Below, piece after piece: positions 1 to 6,159 of a stretch of DNA of 12,150 bases (the first letter of the stretch is position 1; each line of letters starts with the position of its first letter). The stretch comes from Parafrigoribacterium_A sp035571875. Lineage in GTDB: Bacteria; Actinomycetota; Actinomycetes; Actinomycetales; Microbacteriaceae. Location: positions 1 to 12,150 of the forward strand of contig DATNBR010000026.1 of the NCBI GenBank assembly GCA_035571875.1, in the 5' to 3' direction. A program made the position numbers and the translations under genes. The notes under the pieces were generated by a model. That model was not told the origin of the DNA and made no database searches. It worked only from the letters and a program-made list of their open reading frames with translations.

Positions 1-34
1 CGGCATCCTGAGAACGTTACTCCAGTGTCGTGGC

Positions 35-105
35 GCGAGTTGCCCGCATCCGCCCCTCTGCACCGGCATTTCGGGGCGTTTCAGGGGCCGAAGTGGGCAA
101 CTCGC
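35..105. repeat. Long intergenic inverted repeat downstream of groES
   Basis: Two perfect 11-base arms, GCGAGTTGCCC at 35-45 and its reverse complement GGGCAACTCGC at 95-105, enclose 49 bases. A second nested pair, CGCCCC (51-56) and GGGGCG (73-78), lies inside. The surrounding bases 1-112 hold no convincing open reading frame, so this is intergenic DNA between the groES terminator and whatever lies to the left. The arms could form a cruciform or an RNA hairpin, but there is no U-run typical of an intrinsic terminator. It may be one copy of an interspersed palindromic repeat; a single copy in this window cannot show that. Confidence 0.6.
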
Positions 106-118
106 ACACGGAATGAGA

Positions 119-149
119 AAGGCCCGCCCGAGAAACTCGAGCGGGCCTT
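119..149 (-). terminator. Intrinsic terminator of groES
   Basis: A GC-rich hairpin starts 14 bases past the groES stop. Nine base pairs (119-127 with 141-149) are followed by one C/A mismatch, four more pairs (129-132 with 136-139) and a three-base loop. On the minus strand the stem is followed by a short pyrimidine-rich stretch beginning TTT. It suggests that groES is transcribed alone. Confidence 0.75.
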
Positions 150-163
150 CTGCTGAAAACTCT

Positions 164-460
164 TTAGCGGACGACGACCGCGAGAACGTCGCGAGCCGAA
201 AGAACCAGAAGGTCCTCTCCGCCGTACTTGACCTCGGTTCCGCCGTACTTCGAGTAGATCACCTTGTCGCCCACGGCGATGTCGAGCGGAACGCGGTTGC
301 CGTTGTCGTCGATGCGGCCCGGTCCTACTGCAACGACCTCGCCCTCTTGGGGCTTCTCCTTCGCGGTGTCAGGAATGACGAGCCCGGAAGCAGTGGTCTG
401 CTCGGCCTCGACCTGCTTGATGACAATGCGATCCTCGAGCGGCTTGATGGAGACTGCCAC
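164..460 (-). CDS. groES: Co-chaperonin GroES (Cpn10, 10 kDa chaperonin)
   Basis: GroES forms the seven-subunit lid that caps the GroEL folding chamber in the cytoplasm. The 98-residue product has the usual family length and the hallmarks of the family: the KPLEDRIVIK start of the beta-barrel, the mobile loop that contacts GroEL (TTASGLVIPDTAKEKPQ), then VVAVGPG and KVIYSKYGGTEVKYGGEDLLVL. I place the start at a GTG (460) because AGAAGAGG lies five bases upstream and the residues that follow match the family start exactly. The open frame continues about 80 codons upstream, but through the CIRCE operators and promoter, so that part is not coding. groEL does not follow: a terminator begins 14 bases downstream and the remaining 112 bases are non-coding. 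The tandem CIRCE elements predict HrcA-controlled heat induction. Confidence 0.97.
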   Translation of the reverse strand: MAVSIKPLEDRIVIKQVEAEQTTASGLVIPDTAKEKPQEGEVVAVGPGRIDDNGNRVPLDIAVGDKVIYSKYGGTEVKYGGEDLLVLSARDVLAVVVR

Positions 461-497
461 GTTGACCTCTTCTTTCTCAAAACTTCGAAAACTTGGG

Positions 498-524
498 TTA
501 GCACTCTCACTGCGAGTGTGCCAG
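498..524. promoter_or_regulatory. CIRCE operator 1 (HrcA site), groES-proximal
   Basis: Read on the plus strand it is TTAGCACTC, nine bases, then GTGTGCCAG. The right half differs by one base from the GAGTGCCAG found in the neighbouring element. CIRCE (consensus TTAGCACTC-N9-GAGTGCTAA) is the operator of the heat-shock repressor HrcA. The site overlaps the predicted transcription start of groES (about 522), so HrcA bound here should block initiation. Confidence 0.88.
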
Positions 525-528
525 AACC

Positions 529-557
529 ACTGTACCGGTCGATTAGCACTCTCGCAA
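529..557 (-). promoter_or_regulatory. Predicted groES promoter between the CIRCE elements
   Basis: On the minus strand TTGCGA (552-557) and TACAGT (529-534) are separated by exactly 17 bases, a reasonable housekeeping-sigma promoter. The -35 box lies in the nine-base spacer of CIRCE 2, and the start site falls in CIRCE 1. The expected untranslated leader is about 60 bases. Confidence 0.65.
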
Positions 558-569
558 TCGGAGTGCCAG
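543..569. promoter_or_regulatory. CIRCE operator 2 (HrcA site), promoter-distal
   Basis: The plus strand reads TTAGCACTC, nine bases, then GAGTGCCAG: a perfect left half and a right half with 7 of 9 consensus bases. It starts 45 bases from the first element and covers the predicted groES -35 box. It ends only 18 bases before the start codon of the divergent methyltransferase gene, so HrcA bound here could affect that gene too. Confidence 0.92.
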
Positions 570-587
570 ACCCGGGAGAATGGTGGG

Positions 588-1814
588 ATGGAAACGAGCG
601 AGCTGGTCGACCTGCTGTCCGTCGACGGGCTGCGGCTGCTCGACTCCCTGCCGCGATACGAGTCGACGACGGATGTGCTGCGCTCAGTCAGCGAGCTGCG
701 CAAGGCCGGGCACTCCCCCGGCCTCGTCGCGAGCGTCCTCAGTCAATCGAAGCTGCGCGCCCGCGCAACCGCGAAGTTCGGTCCCTTCGCCGACCGCATG
801 CTGTTCACAGAGGCCGGACTCGAGCAGGCAACGCGGCTGCGCGTCGCCGCTCTGCACGCGGGCCGATTCCAAGCCGCTGGGCTCACGCGCATCGCCGACC
901 TCGGCTGCGGCATAGGGGCGGATGCGCTGGCGATGGCGGCGCTCGACCTCGAGGTCACCGCGGTGGAGATCGACGAGGTCACCGCCGCGATCGCCGCGTA
1001 CAACCTCGCGCCGTGGCCCAACGCGAACGTGGTGCAGGCGGATGTCGCCCAGTTCCGCCCAGACGGCAGCACGCACGCAGACCCGCTCGATGCGATCCCT
1101 GAGGCCTTCGACGGCGTCTACCTCGACCCCGCGCGGCGCGCGGCCGGGCACCAGCACAGCGCCCGCATCACCGATCCGGCCGACTTCTCCCCCTCGCTCG
1201 ACTTCGCCTTCGCGCTCGCGCAGCGCGTTCCCACCGGCATCAAGCTCGGGCCCGGCGTGGATCGGGAGCTGATTCCGAGCGACGCAGAGGCGCAGTGGAT
1301 CTCGGTGGACCACGAGGTCGTGGAACTGGGACTCTGGTTCGGCGCGGTCGCGAGGCCGGGCATCCGTCGTTCTGCTCTCGTGCTGGGAGATCACGGAACT
1401 GCGGAGCTCAGCGCTGAGGCAGACAGCGAAGACGTCGAGACTGCGGAGCTCGGCAAGTATCTCTACGAACCCGATGGCGCCGTGATTCGCGCGCGCCTCA
1501 TCGGTGAACTCGGCCGAAAGCTCGAGGCGTCGATGGTGAGCGACGGCATCGCGTACCTGAGCTCCAGCACGGCGATCGAGACGCCGTTCGCGAGCTGCTT
1601 CCGCATTCTCGAGCAGTTCCCCTTCGACGAGAAGCTCCTGCGGCGCGAACTGAGCGCACGCGGCATCGGCAGCCTTGAGATCAAGAAACGGGGCGTGGAT
1701 GTCGACCCGGCCCAGCTGCGCAAGCGCCTGTCCCCGAAGGGGCGCGCCTCGGCCACGCTCATCGTCACGCGCGCTGCCGGCCGTCACGTCGCGCTGCTGG
1801 CCGAGCGGGTCTGA
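588..1814 (+). CDS. Class I SAM-dependent methyltransferase with THUMP-like C-terminal domain
   Basis: The 408-residue protein has a helical N-terminus (about 1-98), then a Rossmann-type methyltransferase core. The SAM-binding glycine motif DLGCGIGADAL is at 104-114, the acidic post-motif VEID at 126-129, and YLDPARR at 178-184 stands where N6-adenine or RNA methyltransferases carry DPP[YF]. The last 80 or so residues, with EIKKRGVDVDPAQLRKRL and a terminal GRHVALLA, resemble the THUMP-like domain found C-terminal in an actinobacterial methyltransferase family. An RNA substrate is plausible but unproven; no substrate is assigned here. I choose the ATG at 588 because GGGAGA lies eight bases upstream; the longer frame upstream runs antisense through groES and its operators. 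The gene diverges from groES across the CIRCE pair and ends at a strong terminator. Confidence 0.85.
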   Translation: METSELVDLLSVDGLRLLDSLPRYESTTDVLRSVSELRKAGHSPGLVASVLSQSKLRARATAKFGPFADRMLFTEAGLEQATRLRVAALHAGRFQAAGLTRIADLGCGIGADALAMAALDLEVTAVEIDEVTAAIAAYNLAPWPNANVVQADVAQFRPDGSTHADPLDAIPEAFDGVYLDPARRAAGHQHSARITDPADFSPSLDFAFALAQRVPTGIKLGPGVDRELIPSDAEAQWISVDHEVVELGLWFGAVARPGIRRSALVLGDHGTAELSAEADSEDVETAELGKYLYEPDGAVIRARLIGELGRKLEASMVSDGIAYLSSSTAIETPFASCFRILEQFPFDEKLLRRELSARGIGSLEIKKRGVDVDPAQLRKRLSPKGRASATLIVTRAAGRHVALLAERV

Positions 1815-1836
1815 GCGCCGTTCCCTCGGCGAAACG

Positions 1837-1872
1837 ACGAAGGACCCGGGCCGAGCGGCCCGGGTCCTTCGT
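1837..1872. terminator. Strong bidirectional terminator between convergent genes
   Basis: A perfect 16-base-pair stem (1837-1852 with 1857-1872) closes a four-base GAGC loop. It lies 22 bases after the methyltransferase stop and 11 bases beyond the stop of the convergent DUF4190-like gene. The distal part of the stem is A/T-containing on both strands, so it can serve both genes. Confidence 0.9.
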
Positions 1873-1883
1873 TCGCTACACAA

Positions 1884-2231
1884 TCAGTACGTGTGGATCG
1901 ATCCCGGAACCGACGCGACAATCGCGAGGCCGATGAAGAACAGGATGAGCACGATGAGGCTGATCACGACGGCGATGAAACCGGTGATGACACCCACGAG
2001 CCACATCCACTTCGGGGCGCCAGGCTCCTTGCCCTTCGCGATGAAACCGATGATGATCGCGGCCAGTGAGGCGAGGAAGCCGAGGATCGGCACCCAGCTG
2101 AAGACGAGACCCGCGAGACCGAGGATGAACGACGTGAGGCTGAGGCCCTGCTTGGGACCCGCGCCCGGAGTCGGAGCTCCGTACGGTGAGGCCGGCGGTG
2201 GGGTGGGTGCGGCAGGAATTTGGTCTGACAT
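1884..2231 (-). CDS. Small DUF4190-like membrane protein
   Basis: The 115-residue product starts with about 30 residues rich in proline, alanine and glycine, followed by hydrophobic segments at roughly 33-65 (two short helices or one hairpin) and 76-106. A charged loop (AKGKEPGAPK, 65-74) lies between them. This layout, a low-complexity proline-rich cytoplasmic head followed by closely spaced membrane helices, is typical of actinobacterial DUF4190 proteins, whose function is unknown. The start is the ATG at 2231, because GGAG sits about seven bases upstream; an in-frame TTG four codons earlier overlaps that GGAG and is less likely. The gene has its own promoter-like sequence and converges on the methyltransferase. 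I assign no function beyond the inner membrane. Confidence 0.8.
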   Translation of the reverse strand: MSDQIPAAPTPPPASPYGAPTPGAGPKQGLSLTSFILGLAGLVFSWVPILGFLASLAAIIIGFIAKGKEPGAPKWMWLVGVITGFIAVVISLIVLILFFIGLAIVASVPGSIHTY

Positions 2232-2273
2232 AGCGAACTCCAAGATTGTAGGGAACTTACATTCAGCGATGCC

Positions 2274-2302
2274 ATAGTGACAGCCGTCGGAGGGGGTGTC
2301 AA
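2274..2302 (-). promoter_or_regulatory. Predicted promoter of the DUF4190-like gene
   Basis: On the minus strand a perfect TTGACA (2297-2302) is followed after 17 bases by CACTAT (2274-2279), which keeps the key A2 and T6 of the -10 consensus. It lies 43 bases upstream of the start codon, in the 100-base gap after tsaD. The small membrane protein can therefore be expressed separately from the tsaD cluster. Confidence 0.5.
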
Positions 2303-2331
2303 TCCACCTGCTGGCCGTGTCGGAAGCTGGT

Positions 2332-3390
2332 TCAGGCCTGAATCGTCGTGACCGGCAGCGTCGAATCGGCCGCGAAGTCGAGATCAGAGGGCGGATGTCC
2401 GGCCTCCACCAGCTGGGCAGCGAGCGCCGCGATCATGGCGCCGTTGTCGGTGCACAGCGACAGCGGTGGGATGCGCAACTCGATGCCGGCTGCCGCACAC
2501 CGTTCCTCGGCGAGGTGCCGCAGTCGGGCGTTGGCAATGACTCCGCCGCCGAGCAGCAGTCGCGGCACGCCGAGATCCGCGCATGCCGCGAGTGCCTTGC
2601 CGAGGAGCACATCGGCGACGGCCTCGCGGAAGCTGGCCGCGACATCCGCCATCGGCACCTCCTGTGCCGCGTCACGCAGCTTCTCGACGTGCCGGGCGAC
2701 CGCGGTCTTCAGACCCGAGAAGGAGAAGTCGTAGCGGTGTTCGGCGAGGTCCTTGGGTTTCGAGAGTCCGCGCGGGAATCGGATCGCCGCGGGGTCGCCT
2801 CCCACGGCAGCGCGGTCGATTTCGGGCCCACCCGGATAGGGCAGGCCGAGCAGCCTCGCCACCTTGTCGAAGGCCTCGCCGGCCGCGTCGTCGATCGTCT
2901 CGCCGAGCAGTTCGACGTCGGAGACGAGGTCGCGCACGAGGAGCAGCGAGGTGTGACCGCCCGAGACGAGCAGAGCGACCGTGGGGTACTCGATGGGCCC
3001 CGCCTCGGAGAGCACGTCTGCGCCGACGTGGCCCACCAGGTGGTTCACGGCGTACAGCGGCTTGTCGAGAGCGACCGCGAGCGCCTTGGCCGCACCGACG
3101 CCGACCATGAGCGCGCCGGAGAGTCCGGGCCCACTCGTCACGGCGATCGCGTCGAGCTGCTGCAGCGTCACCCCGGCCTCGGCGAGCGCGGCCTCGAGCG
3201 TGGGCGTGAGTGCTTCGAGGTGCGCGCGAGCGGCGATCTCGGGCACGACCCCGCCGTAGCGCGCGTGCTCCTCCATGGATGACGCGATCACGTTCGCGAG
3301 CAGCTCGCGGCCGCGCACGATGCCGATTCCGGTCTCGTCGCAGCTGGTCTCGATGCCGAGCACCAGCGCCTTTTCGTGCGGAGCGCTCAT
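2332..3390 (-). CDS. tsaD: tRNA N6-adenosine threonylcarbamoyltransferase TsaD
   Basis: TsaD transfers the threonylcarbamoyl group from threonylcarbamoyl-AMP to A37 of tRNAs that read ANN codons, making t6A. It works in a complex with TsaB and TsaE. The 352-residue protein shows the ASKHA-fold signatures: LGIETSCDETG (11-21), SGPGLSGAL (86-94), the metal-binding NHLVGH (His117, His121), SGGHTSLL (143-150), PYPGGP (184-189), FSFSGLKTAV (222-231), GGGVIANARLR (281-291) and CTDNGAMIA (313-321) with the third metal ligand Asp315. The ATG start overlaps the rimI stop as ATGA, so the two are translationally coupled. It is the last gene of the glmS-to-tsaD cluster. I see no clear hairpin terminator after it, so some read-through into the DUF4190-like gene is possible. 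Confidence 0.98.
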   Translation of the reverse strand: MSAPHEKALVLGIETSCDETGIGIVRGRELLANVIASSMEEHARYGGVVPEIAARAHLEALTPTLEAALAEAGVTLQQLDAIAVTSGPGLSGALMVGVGAAKALAVALDKPLYAVNHLVGHVGADVLSEAGPIEYPTVALLVSGGHTSLLLVRDLVSDVELLGETIDDAAGEAFDKVARLLGLPYPGGPEIDRAAVGGDPAAIRFPRGLSKPKDLAEHRYDFSFSGLKTAVARHVEKLRDAAQEVPMADVAASFREAVADVLLGKALAACADLGVPRLLLGGGVIANARLRHLAEERCAAAGIELRIPPLSLCTDNGAMIAALAAQLVEAGHPPSDLDFAADSTLPVTTIQA

Positions 3391-3875
3391 GCGCCCACCG
3401 CCGGACGGGTCACGGGCTCGGGGATGTCGTACTTCATCACGATGGCGTCCACATTGTCTGGTTGGTAATAGCCGGGTCGCTCGGCGATCGCGACGAAGCC
3501 GAGGCGCTCGTAGAGTCGCTGCGCGCCGTCGTTGTCGGCCCGCACCTCGAGGAAGACCTGCTCTGCCCCACGCCGCCGCGCCTCCTCGACGAGCGACTGC
3601 ATGAGCGTGCGACCGAGGCCTGCGCCCCTCGCCGATTCCGCGACAGCGATGGTCTGGATGTCGGCGTCCCGTGCTCCGGTCGGTGCGAGAAGTCCCGCGT
3701 AGCCGACGACGATGGCGTCGCCCAGCCGCTCCGCGACGAGATAGAAGGCATGCTTACTCGAGAGCTCGGCTCGCATGTTCGCGGTCGACCACGCATCCGT
3801 GCCGAAGATGCCCGTCTCGAGCAGCATGATCGCGTCGAGGTCATCGGGGGTCGCGCGGCGGAGCTGCCAGGTCAT
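3387..3875 (-). CDS. rimI: Ribosomal protein S18-alanine N-acetyltransferase RimI (GNAT family)
   Basis: This 162-residue GNAT acetyltransferase carries the acetyl-CoA loop RGAGLG (83-88) preceded by the beta-strand TIAVAE. The RimI-typical distal half FLEVRADNDGAQRLYERLGF (108-127) follows, and then the ERPGYY...DAIVM ending. RimI acetylates the N-terminal alanine of ribosomal protein S18 in enterobacteria; actinobacterial homologues can act on further N-termini. The start ATG overlaps the tsaB stop as ATGA, and the stop overlaps the tsaD start in the same way, so the gene is locked between two t6A genes. That position is widely conserved in actinobacteria. GNAT substrate assignment from sequence alone is less certain than the family assignment; the context makes RimI the best name. 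Confidence 0.92.
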   Translation of the reverse strand: MTWQLRRATPDDLDAIMLLETGIFGTDAWSTANMRAELSSKHAFYLVAERLGDAIVVGYAGLLAPTGARDADIQTIAVAESARGAGLGRTLMQSLVEEARRRGAEQVFLEVRADNDGAQRLYERLGFVAIAERPGYYQPDNVDAIVMKYDIPEPVTRPAVGA

Positions 3876-4507
3876 CCGGTCACCCGCTTGGGGCCGGACG
3901 AGAGCGTCACATCCGGCGAGCGCAGGTAGAGGGCGTCTGTGCCGGCGAACGCGCGGCCATGCAGGTACATGCTCTCGGCCAGCAGGCCGAGGGATGCCGC
4001 AGAGACAGCGCTCGCATCGAACCTTTCGTAGTCTCCGACGTTCGGCACCGCGGCCGACAGTTCGTCGGGCCTGGTCAGCCCTGGCGCGGACGCCCGCACG
4101 GGGAGCCCGAGCTCGTCGCTGCCGCTGTACGCGGACCAGTAGACCTCGCGGCGACGCGCATCCGTCACGACGAGGAGCGGGCCGCTCGCGCCGGTGGCGT
4201 AGCGCTCGAAGGCGATCGCGTCGTGGCTCACGAGGCGCACGACGGGCTTCGCCGCCCCGAGCGCGAAGGCCTGTGCCGCCGCGATGCCGACCCGCAGTCC
4301 CGTGAAGGGCCCTGGACCCATGCCCACGGCGACACCGGATAGGGCGGTTACCGGCACCTGGGCCTCATGGAGGCACTGGGCGATCAGTTCGCCGATGACC
4401 TCCGCGTGTCGGCGCGTGTCTGGCTCGGCGCGCTCGGCGAGCACGCCGCGATCACGGTCGACGACGGCGACGCTCGTTCCAGCCGAGGTATCGATCGCGA
4501 GAAGCAC
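3872..4507 (-). CDS. tsaB: tRNA t6A37 biosynthesis protein TsaB (YeaZ)
   Basis: TsaB is the catalytically inactive paralogue of TsaD that dimerises with it and organises the TsaBDE complex. The 211-residue protein begins LLAIDTSAGTSVAVVD, has the family signature GMGPGPFTGLRVGI (62-75), the TDARRREVYW strand (115-124) and the typical ending ALYLRSPDV (192-200). It lacks the paired histidines of TsaD, as expected. The start is a GTG (4507), fixed by the family's LLAIDTS beginning. Its only Shine-Dalgarno-like sequence, GAGG, sits one base away, which is too close. A GATACT box seven bases upstream raises the possibility of a leaderless transcript. The gap to tsaE is 54 bases, the only real gap within the cluster. 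Its 3' end overlaps rimI by four bases. Confidence 0.96.
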   Translation of the reverse strand: MLLAIDTSAGTSVAVVDRDRGVLAERAEPDTRRHAEVIGELIAQCLHEAQVPVTALSGVAVGMGPGPFTGLRVGIAAAQAFALGAAKPVVRLVSHDAIAFERYATGASGPLLVVTDARRREVYWSAYSGSDELGLPVRASAPGLTRPDELSAAVPNVGDYERFDASAVSAASLGLLAESMYLHGRAFAGTDALYLRSPDVTLSSGPKRVTG

Positions 4508-4513
4508 CCCTCA

Positions 4514-4519
4514 AGTATC
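4514..4519 (-). promoter_or_regulatory. Possible -10 box for a leaderless tsaB transcript
   Basis: GATACT on the minus strand ends seven bases before the first base of the tsaB GTG codon, so initiation could occur at the start codon itself. The matching -35 position (about 4537-4542) reads GTGTGT, which is poor. This is a weak prediction, supported mainly by the gap in an otherwise overlapping gene cluster and by the bad Shine-Dalgarno spacing. Confidence 0.3.
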
Positions 4520-4525
4520 CCCGCT

Positions 4526-4544
4526 CGCGCGCGTGCACACACAC
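4526..4544. other. Alternating pyrimidine-purine tract (Z-DNA-prone)
   Basis: Nineteen consecutive bases alternate strictly pyrimidine-purine, made of CG repeats running into CA/TG repeats. Such tracts can adopt left-handed Z-DNA under negative supercoiling. It lies in the 54-base gap between tsaE and tsaB, just upstream of the possible tsaB -10 box. Confidence 0.7.
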
Positions 4545-4561
4545 CCGCCGACATCGACGAG

Positions 4562-5050
4562 TCAGCGCGCGAAGGAGACTCCGGCCCAGCGCGCCCCGTG
4601 AGGGGTGATCGTGACCTCGCGCGGCTCGGGGGCGTCGTCCGAAGGGTCCGCGTCGACCGCCCCACCGCCGGTCGGCCGTGCTATTGAGACCTCGAGCCAG
4701 TCCTCGGTGAGCCCGTCCAGCATCCCGGCCGCCCATTCCACGACGACGACGGATGCCGCATAGTCGATGTCGAGGTCGTCCAGTTCCGCGGCGCTCGACA
4801 GCCGGTACGCATCGACGTGCACGAGCGGCGCGTCGCCGGAATCGCGCTGGTGGGTGCGTGCGAGCACGAAGGTGGGGCTCGTGACGGTGCCCCGCACGCC
4901 GAGGGCCGCACCCAGTCCCCTGGTCAGCGTCGTCTTGCCCGCGCCGAGTTCCCCGTTGAGCGCCACGAGGTCGCCGGCGCGCAGCTCGGAGGCGATCCGC
5001 GCGCCGAGGGCCGCCATCTCTTCGGGCGTGGCGATCGTCATCGTGGTCAC
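4562..5050 (-). CDS. tsaE: tRNA t6A37 biosynthesis ATPase TsaE
   Basis: TsaE is the small P-loop ATPase that binds the TsaB-TsaD dimer and resets it between rounds of t6A synthesis. The 162-residue protein has Walker A GELGAGKTT (33-41), the family-specific SPTF (58-61), HVDAYRL (78-84) and a VVVVEW strand (101-106). The C-terminal region from about 127 is acidic and proline-rich (DADPSDDAPEP) before a final beta-strand segment; it looks like a lineage-specific insert. I place the start at GTG 5050, which overlaps the alr stop as GTGA and has AGG eight bases upstream. An ATG three codons later has no Shine-Dalgarno sequence. The reading frame extends a further 13 codons upstream inside alr, which I discount. 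Confidence 0.95.
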   Translation of the reverse strand: MTTMTIATPEEMAALGARIASELRAGDLVALNGELGAGKTTLTRGLGAALGVRGTVTSPTFVLARTHQRDSGDAPLVHVDAYRLSSAAELDDLDIDYAASVVVVEWAAGMLDGLTEDWLEVSIARPTGGGAVDADPSDDAPEPREVTITPHGARWAGVSFAR

Positions 5051-6159
5051 GAACGGTACCTGCGCTCGATCCGCCTGCCGAGTCTGCACACGATCTCGTG
5101 GTTGATGGTGCCGGCCGCGGTCGCCCAGTCGTCCACGCTCGGCACACCGGTGGAGGGATCACCGAACAGGATGGCGCGATCGCCCACGGCCACGGCATCC
5201 GAGTCTGAACCGAGGTCGACGACGAACTGGTCCATGGCGATGCGCCCGGCGACACGACGGGTGCTGCCGTTGATCGACACGGGTGCGCCGCCGGAGGCCG
5301 AACGCGGTATGCCGTCGCCGTAGCCGATCGGCACGAGCGCGAGAGTGCTGTCGACCGCGGTGCGATGCGCGTAGTCGTAGGAGACTCCGGCGCCGGCCGG
5401 AACGTGCTTCACCGCCGCGATGTCCGCGCTGAGCTCCATGGCGGGCCGAAGCCCGAGTGCCACCGACGGGACGTCGTCGAACGGCGACAGGCCGTACATC
5501 CCGATACCGAGTCGCACCATCGAGAATCGTGCGTCCGGTCGGCGAAGCGCCGCCGCCGTCGAGGCGATGTGCAGCAGCTCGGGCGTGAGCCCGGCATCCC
5601 GGGCAAGCTCGATCGCCCGTTCGAACGCTTCTACCTGCGCACGATCCTCGGCCTCGCCGGCGTTCGCGAGATGACTCCACAGCCCCCGCACGCGAAGTCT
5701 GCCCCGGCGCTCGTGCTCGGCGGCCGCGGCGAACAGTTCCTCCCACTGCGGTCGGTCGGCGCCATTGCGGCTCAGCCCGGTGTCGACCTTGAGCTGCACA
5801 GAAGCGGTTCCGGATGTCGCGGCGACCCGATCGAGTTGCTCACGATAGCTGACCCCGATATCGATTCCCGCGGCAACCGCCTCCTCGAAGTCCTGCCCGG
5901 GAGCGTGCAGCCAGGCCAGCAGCGGGGCGTCGATGCCGGCGTCGCGCAGCTCTCGCGCCTCCGTGAGGTCGGCGACGCCGAGCCACTCCGCACCGCTGTC
6001 GAGCGCGGCGCGCGCGATGGGGACGGCTCCGTGGCCGTAGCCGTTCGACTTCACGACGGCGAGCACGGTCGCGCCACCCGCGGCCTCACGCAGCAGCCGG
6101 ATGTTGTGGGCGATGGCGCTCAGATCGACGAGCGCCTCACGGAAGGGGCGGCCGGTCAC
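5047..6159 (-). CDS. alr: Alanine racemase (PLP-dependent)
   Basis: Alr interconverts L- and D-alanine and supplies D-alanine for the peptidoglycan stem peptide. The 370-residue protein has the fold type III layout: an N-terminal PLP barrel with the Schiff-base lysine Lys37 in AVVKSNGYGHG, LKVDTGLSRNG (123-133) whose Lys124 matches the usually carbamylated lysine, and RLGIGMYGLSP (216-226). A C-terminal beta domain follows, with the second catalytic base Tyr261 in AGVSYDYAHRT, GYGDGIPR (279-286), GRIAMDQFVVDLG (305-317) and the closing TINHEIVCRLGRRIERRY. The GTG start (6159) overlaps the acpS stop as GTGA, and the stop overlaps tsaE the same way. Its partner for use of the product, Ddl, is not in the window. 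Confidence 0.98.
   Translation of the reverse strand: MTGRPFREALVDLSAIAHNIRLLREAAGGATVLAVVKSNGYGHGAVPIARAALDSGAEWLGVADLTEARELRDAGIDAPLLAWLHAPGQDFEEAVAAGIDIGVSYREQLDRVAATSGTASVQLKVDTGLSRNGADRPQWEELFAAAAEHERRGRLRVRGLWSHLANAGEAEDRAQVEAFERAIELARDAGLTPELLHIASTAAALRRPDARFSMVRLGIGMYGLSPFDDVPSVALGLRPAMELSADIAAVKHVPAGAGVSYDYAHRTAVDSTLALVPIGYGDGIPRSASGGAPVSINGSTRRVAGRIAMDQFVVDLGSDSDAVAVGDRAILFGDPSTGVPSVDDWATAAGTINHEIVCRLGRRIERRYRS

Noticed and set aside
461..703. N-terminal extension of groES by about 80 codons
   Set aside because: It would run through both CIRCE operators and the promoter, and the GTG at 460 has a good Shine-Dalgarno sequence and the standard family start.
684..1883. 399-codon open frame on the minus strand, opposite the methyltransferase
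   Set aside because: The opposite strand encodes clear SAM-binding motifs; this frame is composition-driven and reads through the terminator hairpin.
2331..2342. Perfect 12-base palindrome TTCAGGCCTGAA at the tsaD stop codon
   Set aside because: Too short and without loop or U-run to be a terminator; one such palindrome can arise by chance in a window of this size.
2296..3282. 328-codon open frame on the plus strand, opposite tsaD
   Set aside because: Shadow of tsaD in a GC-rich genome; no domain or ribosome binding site supports it.
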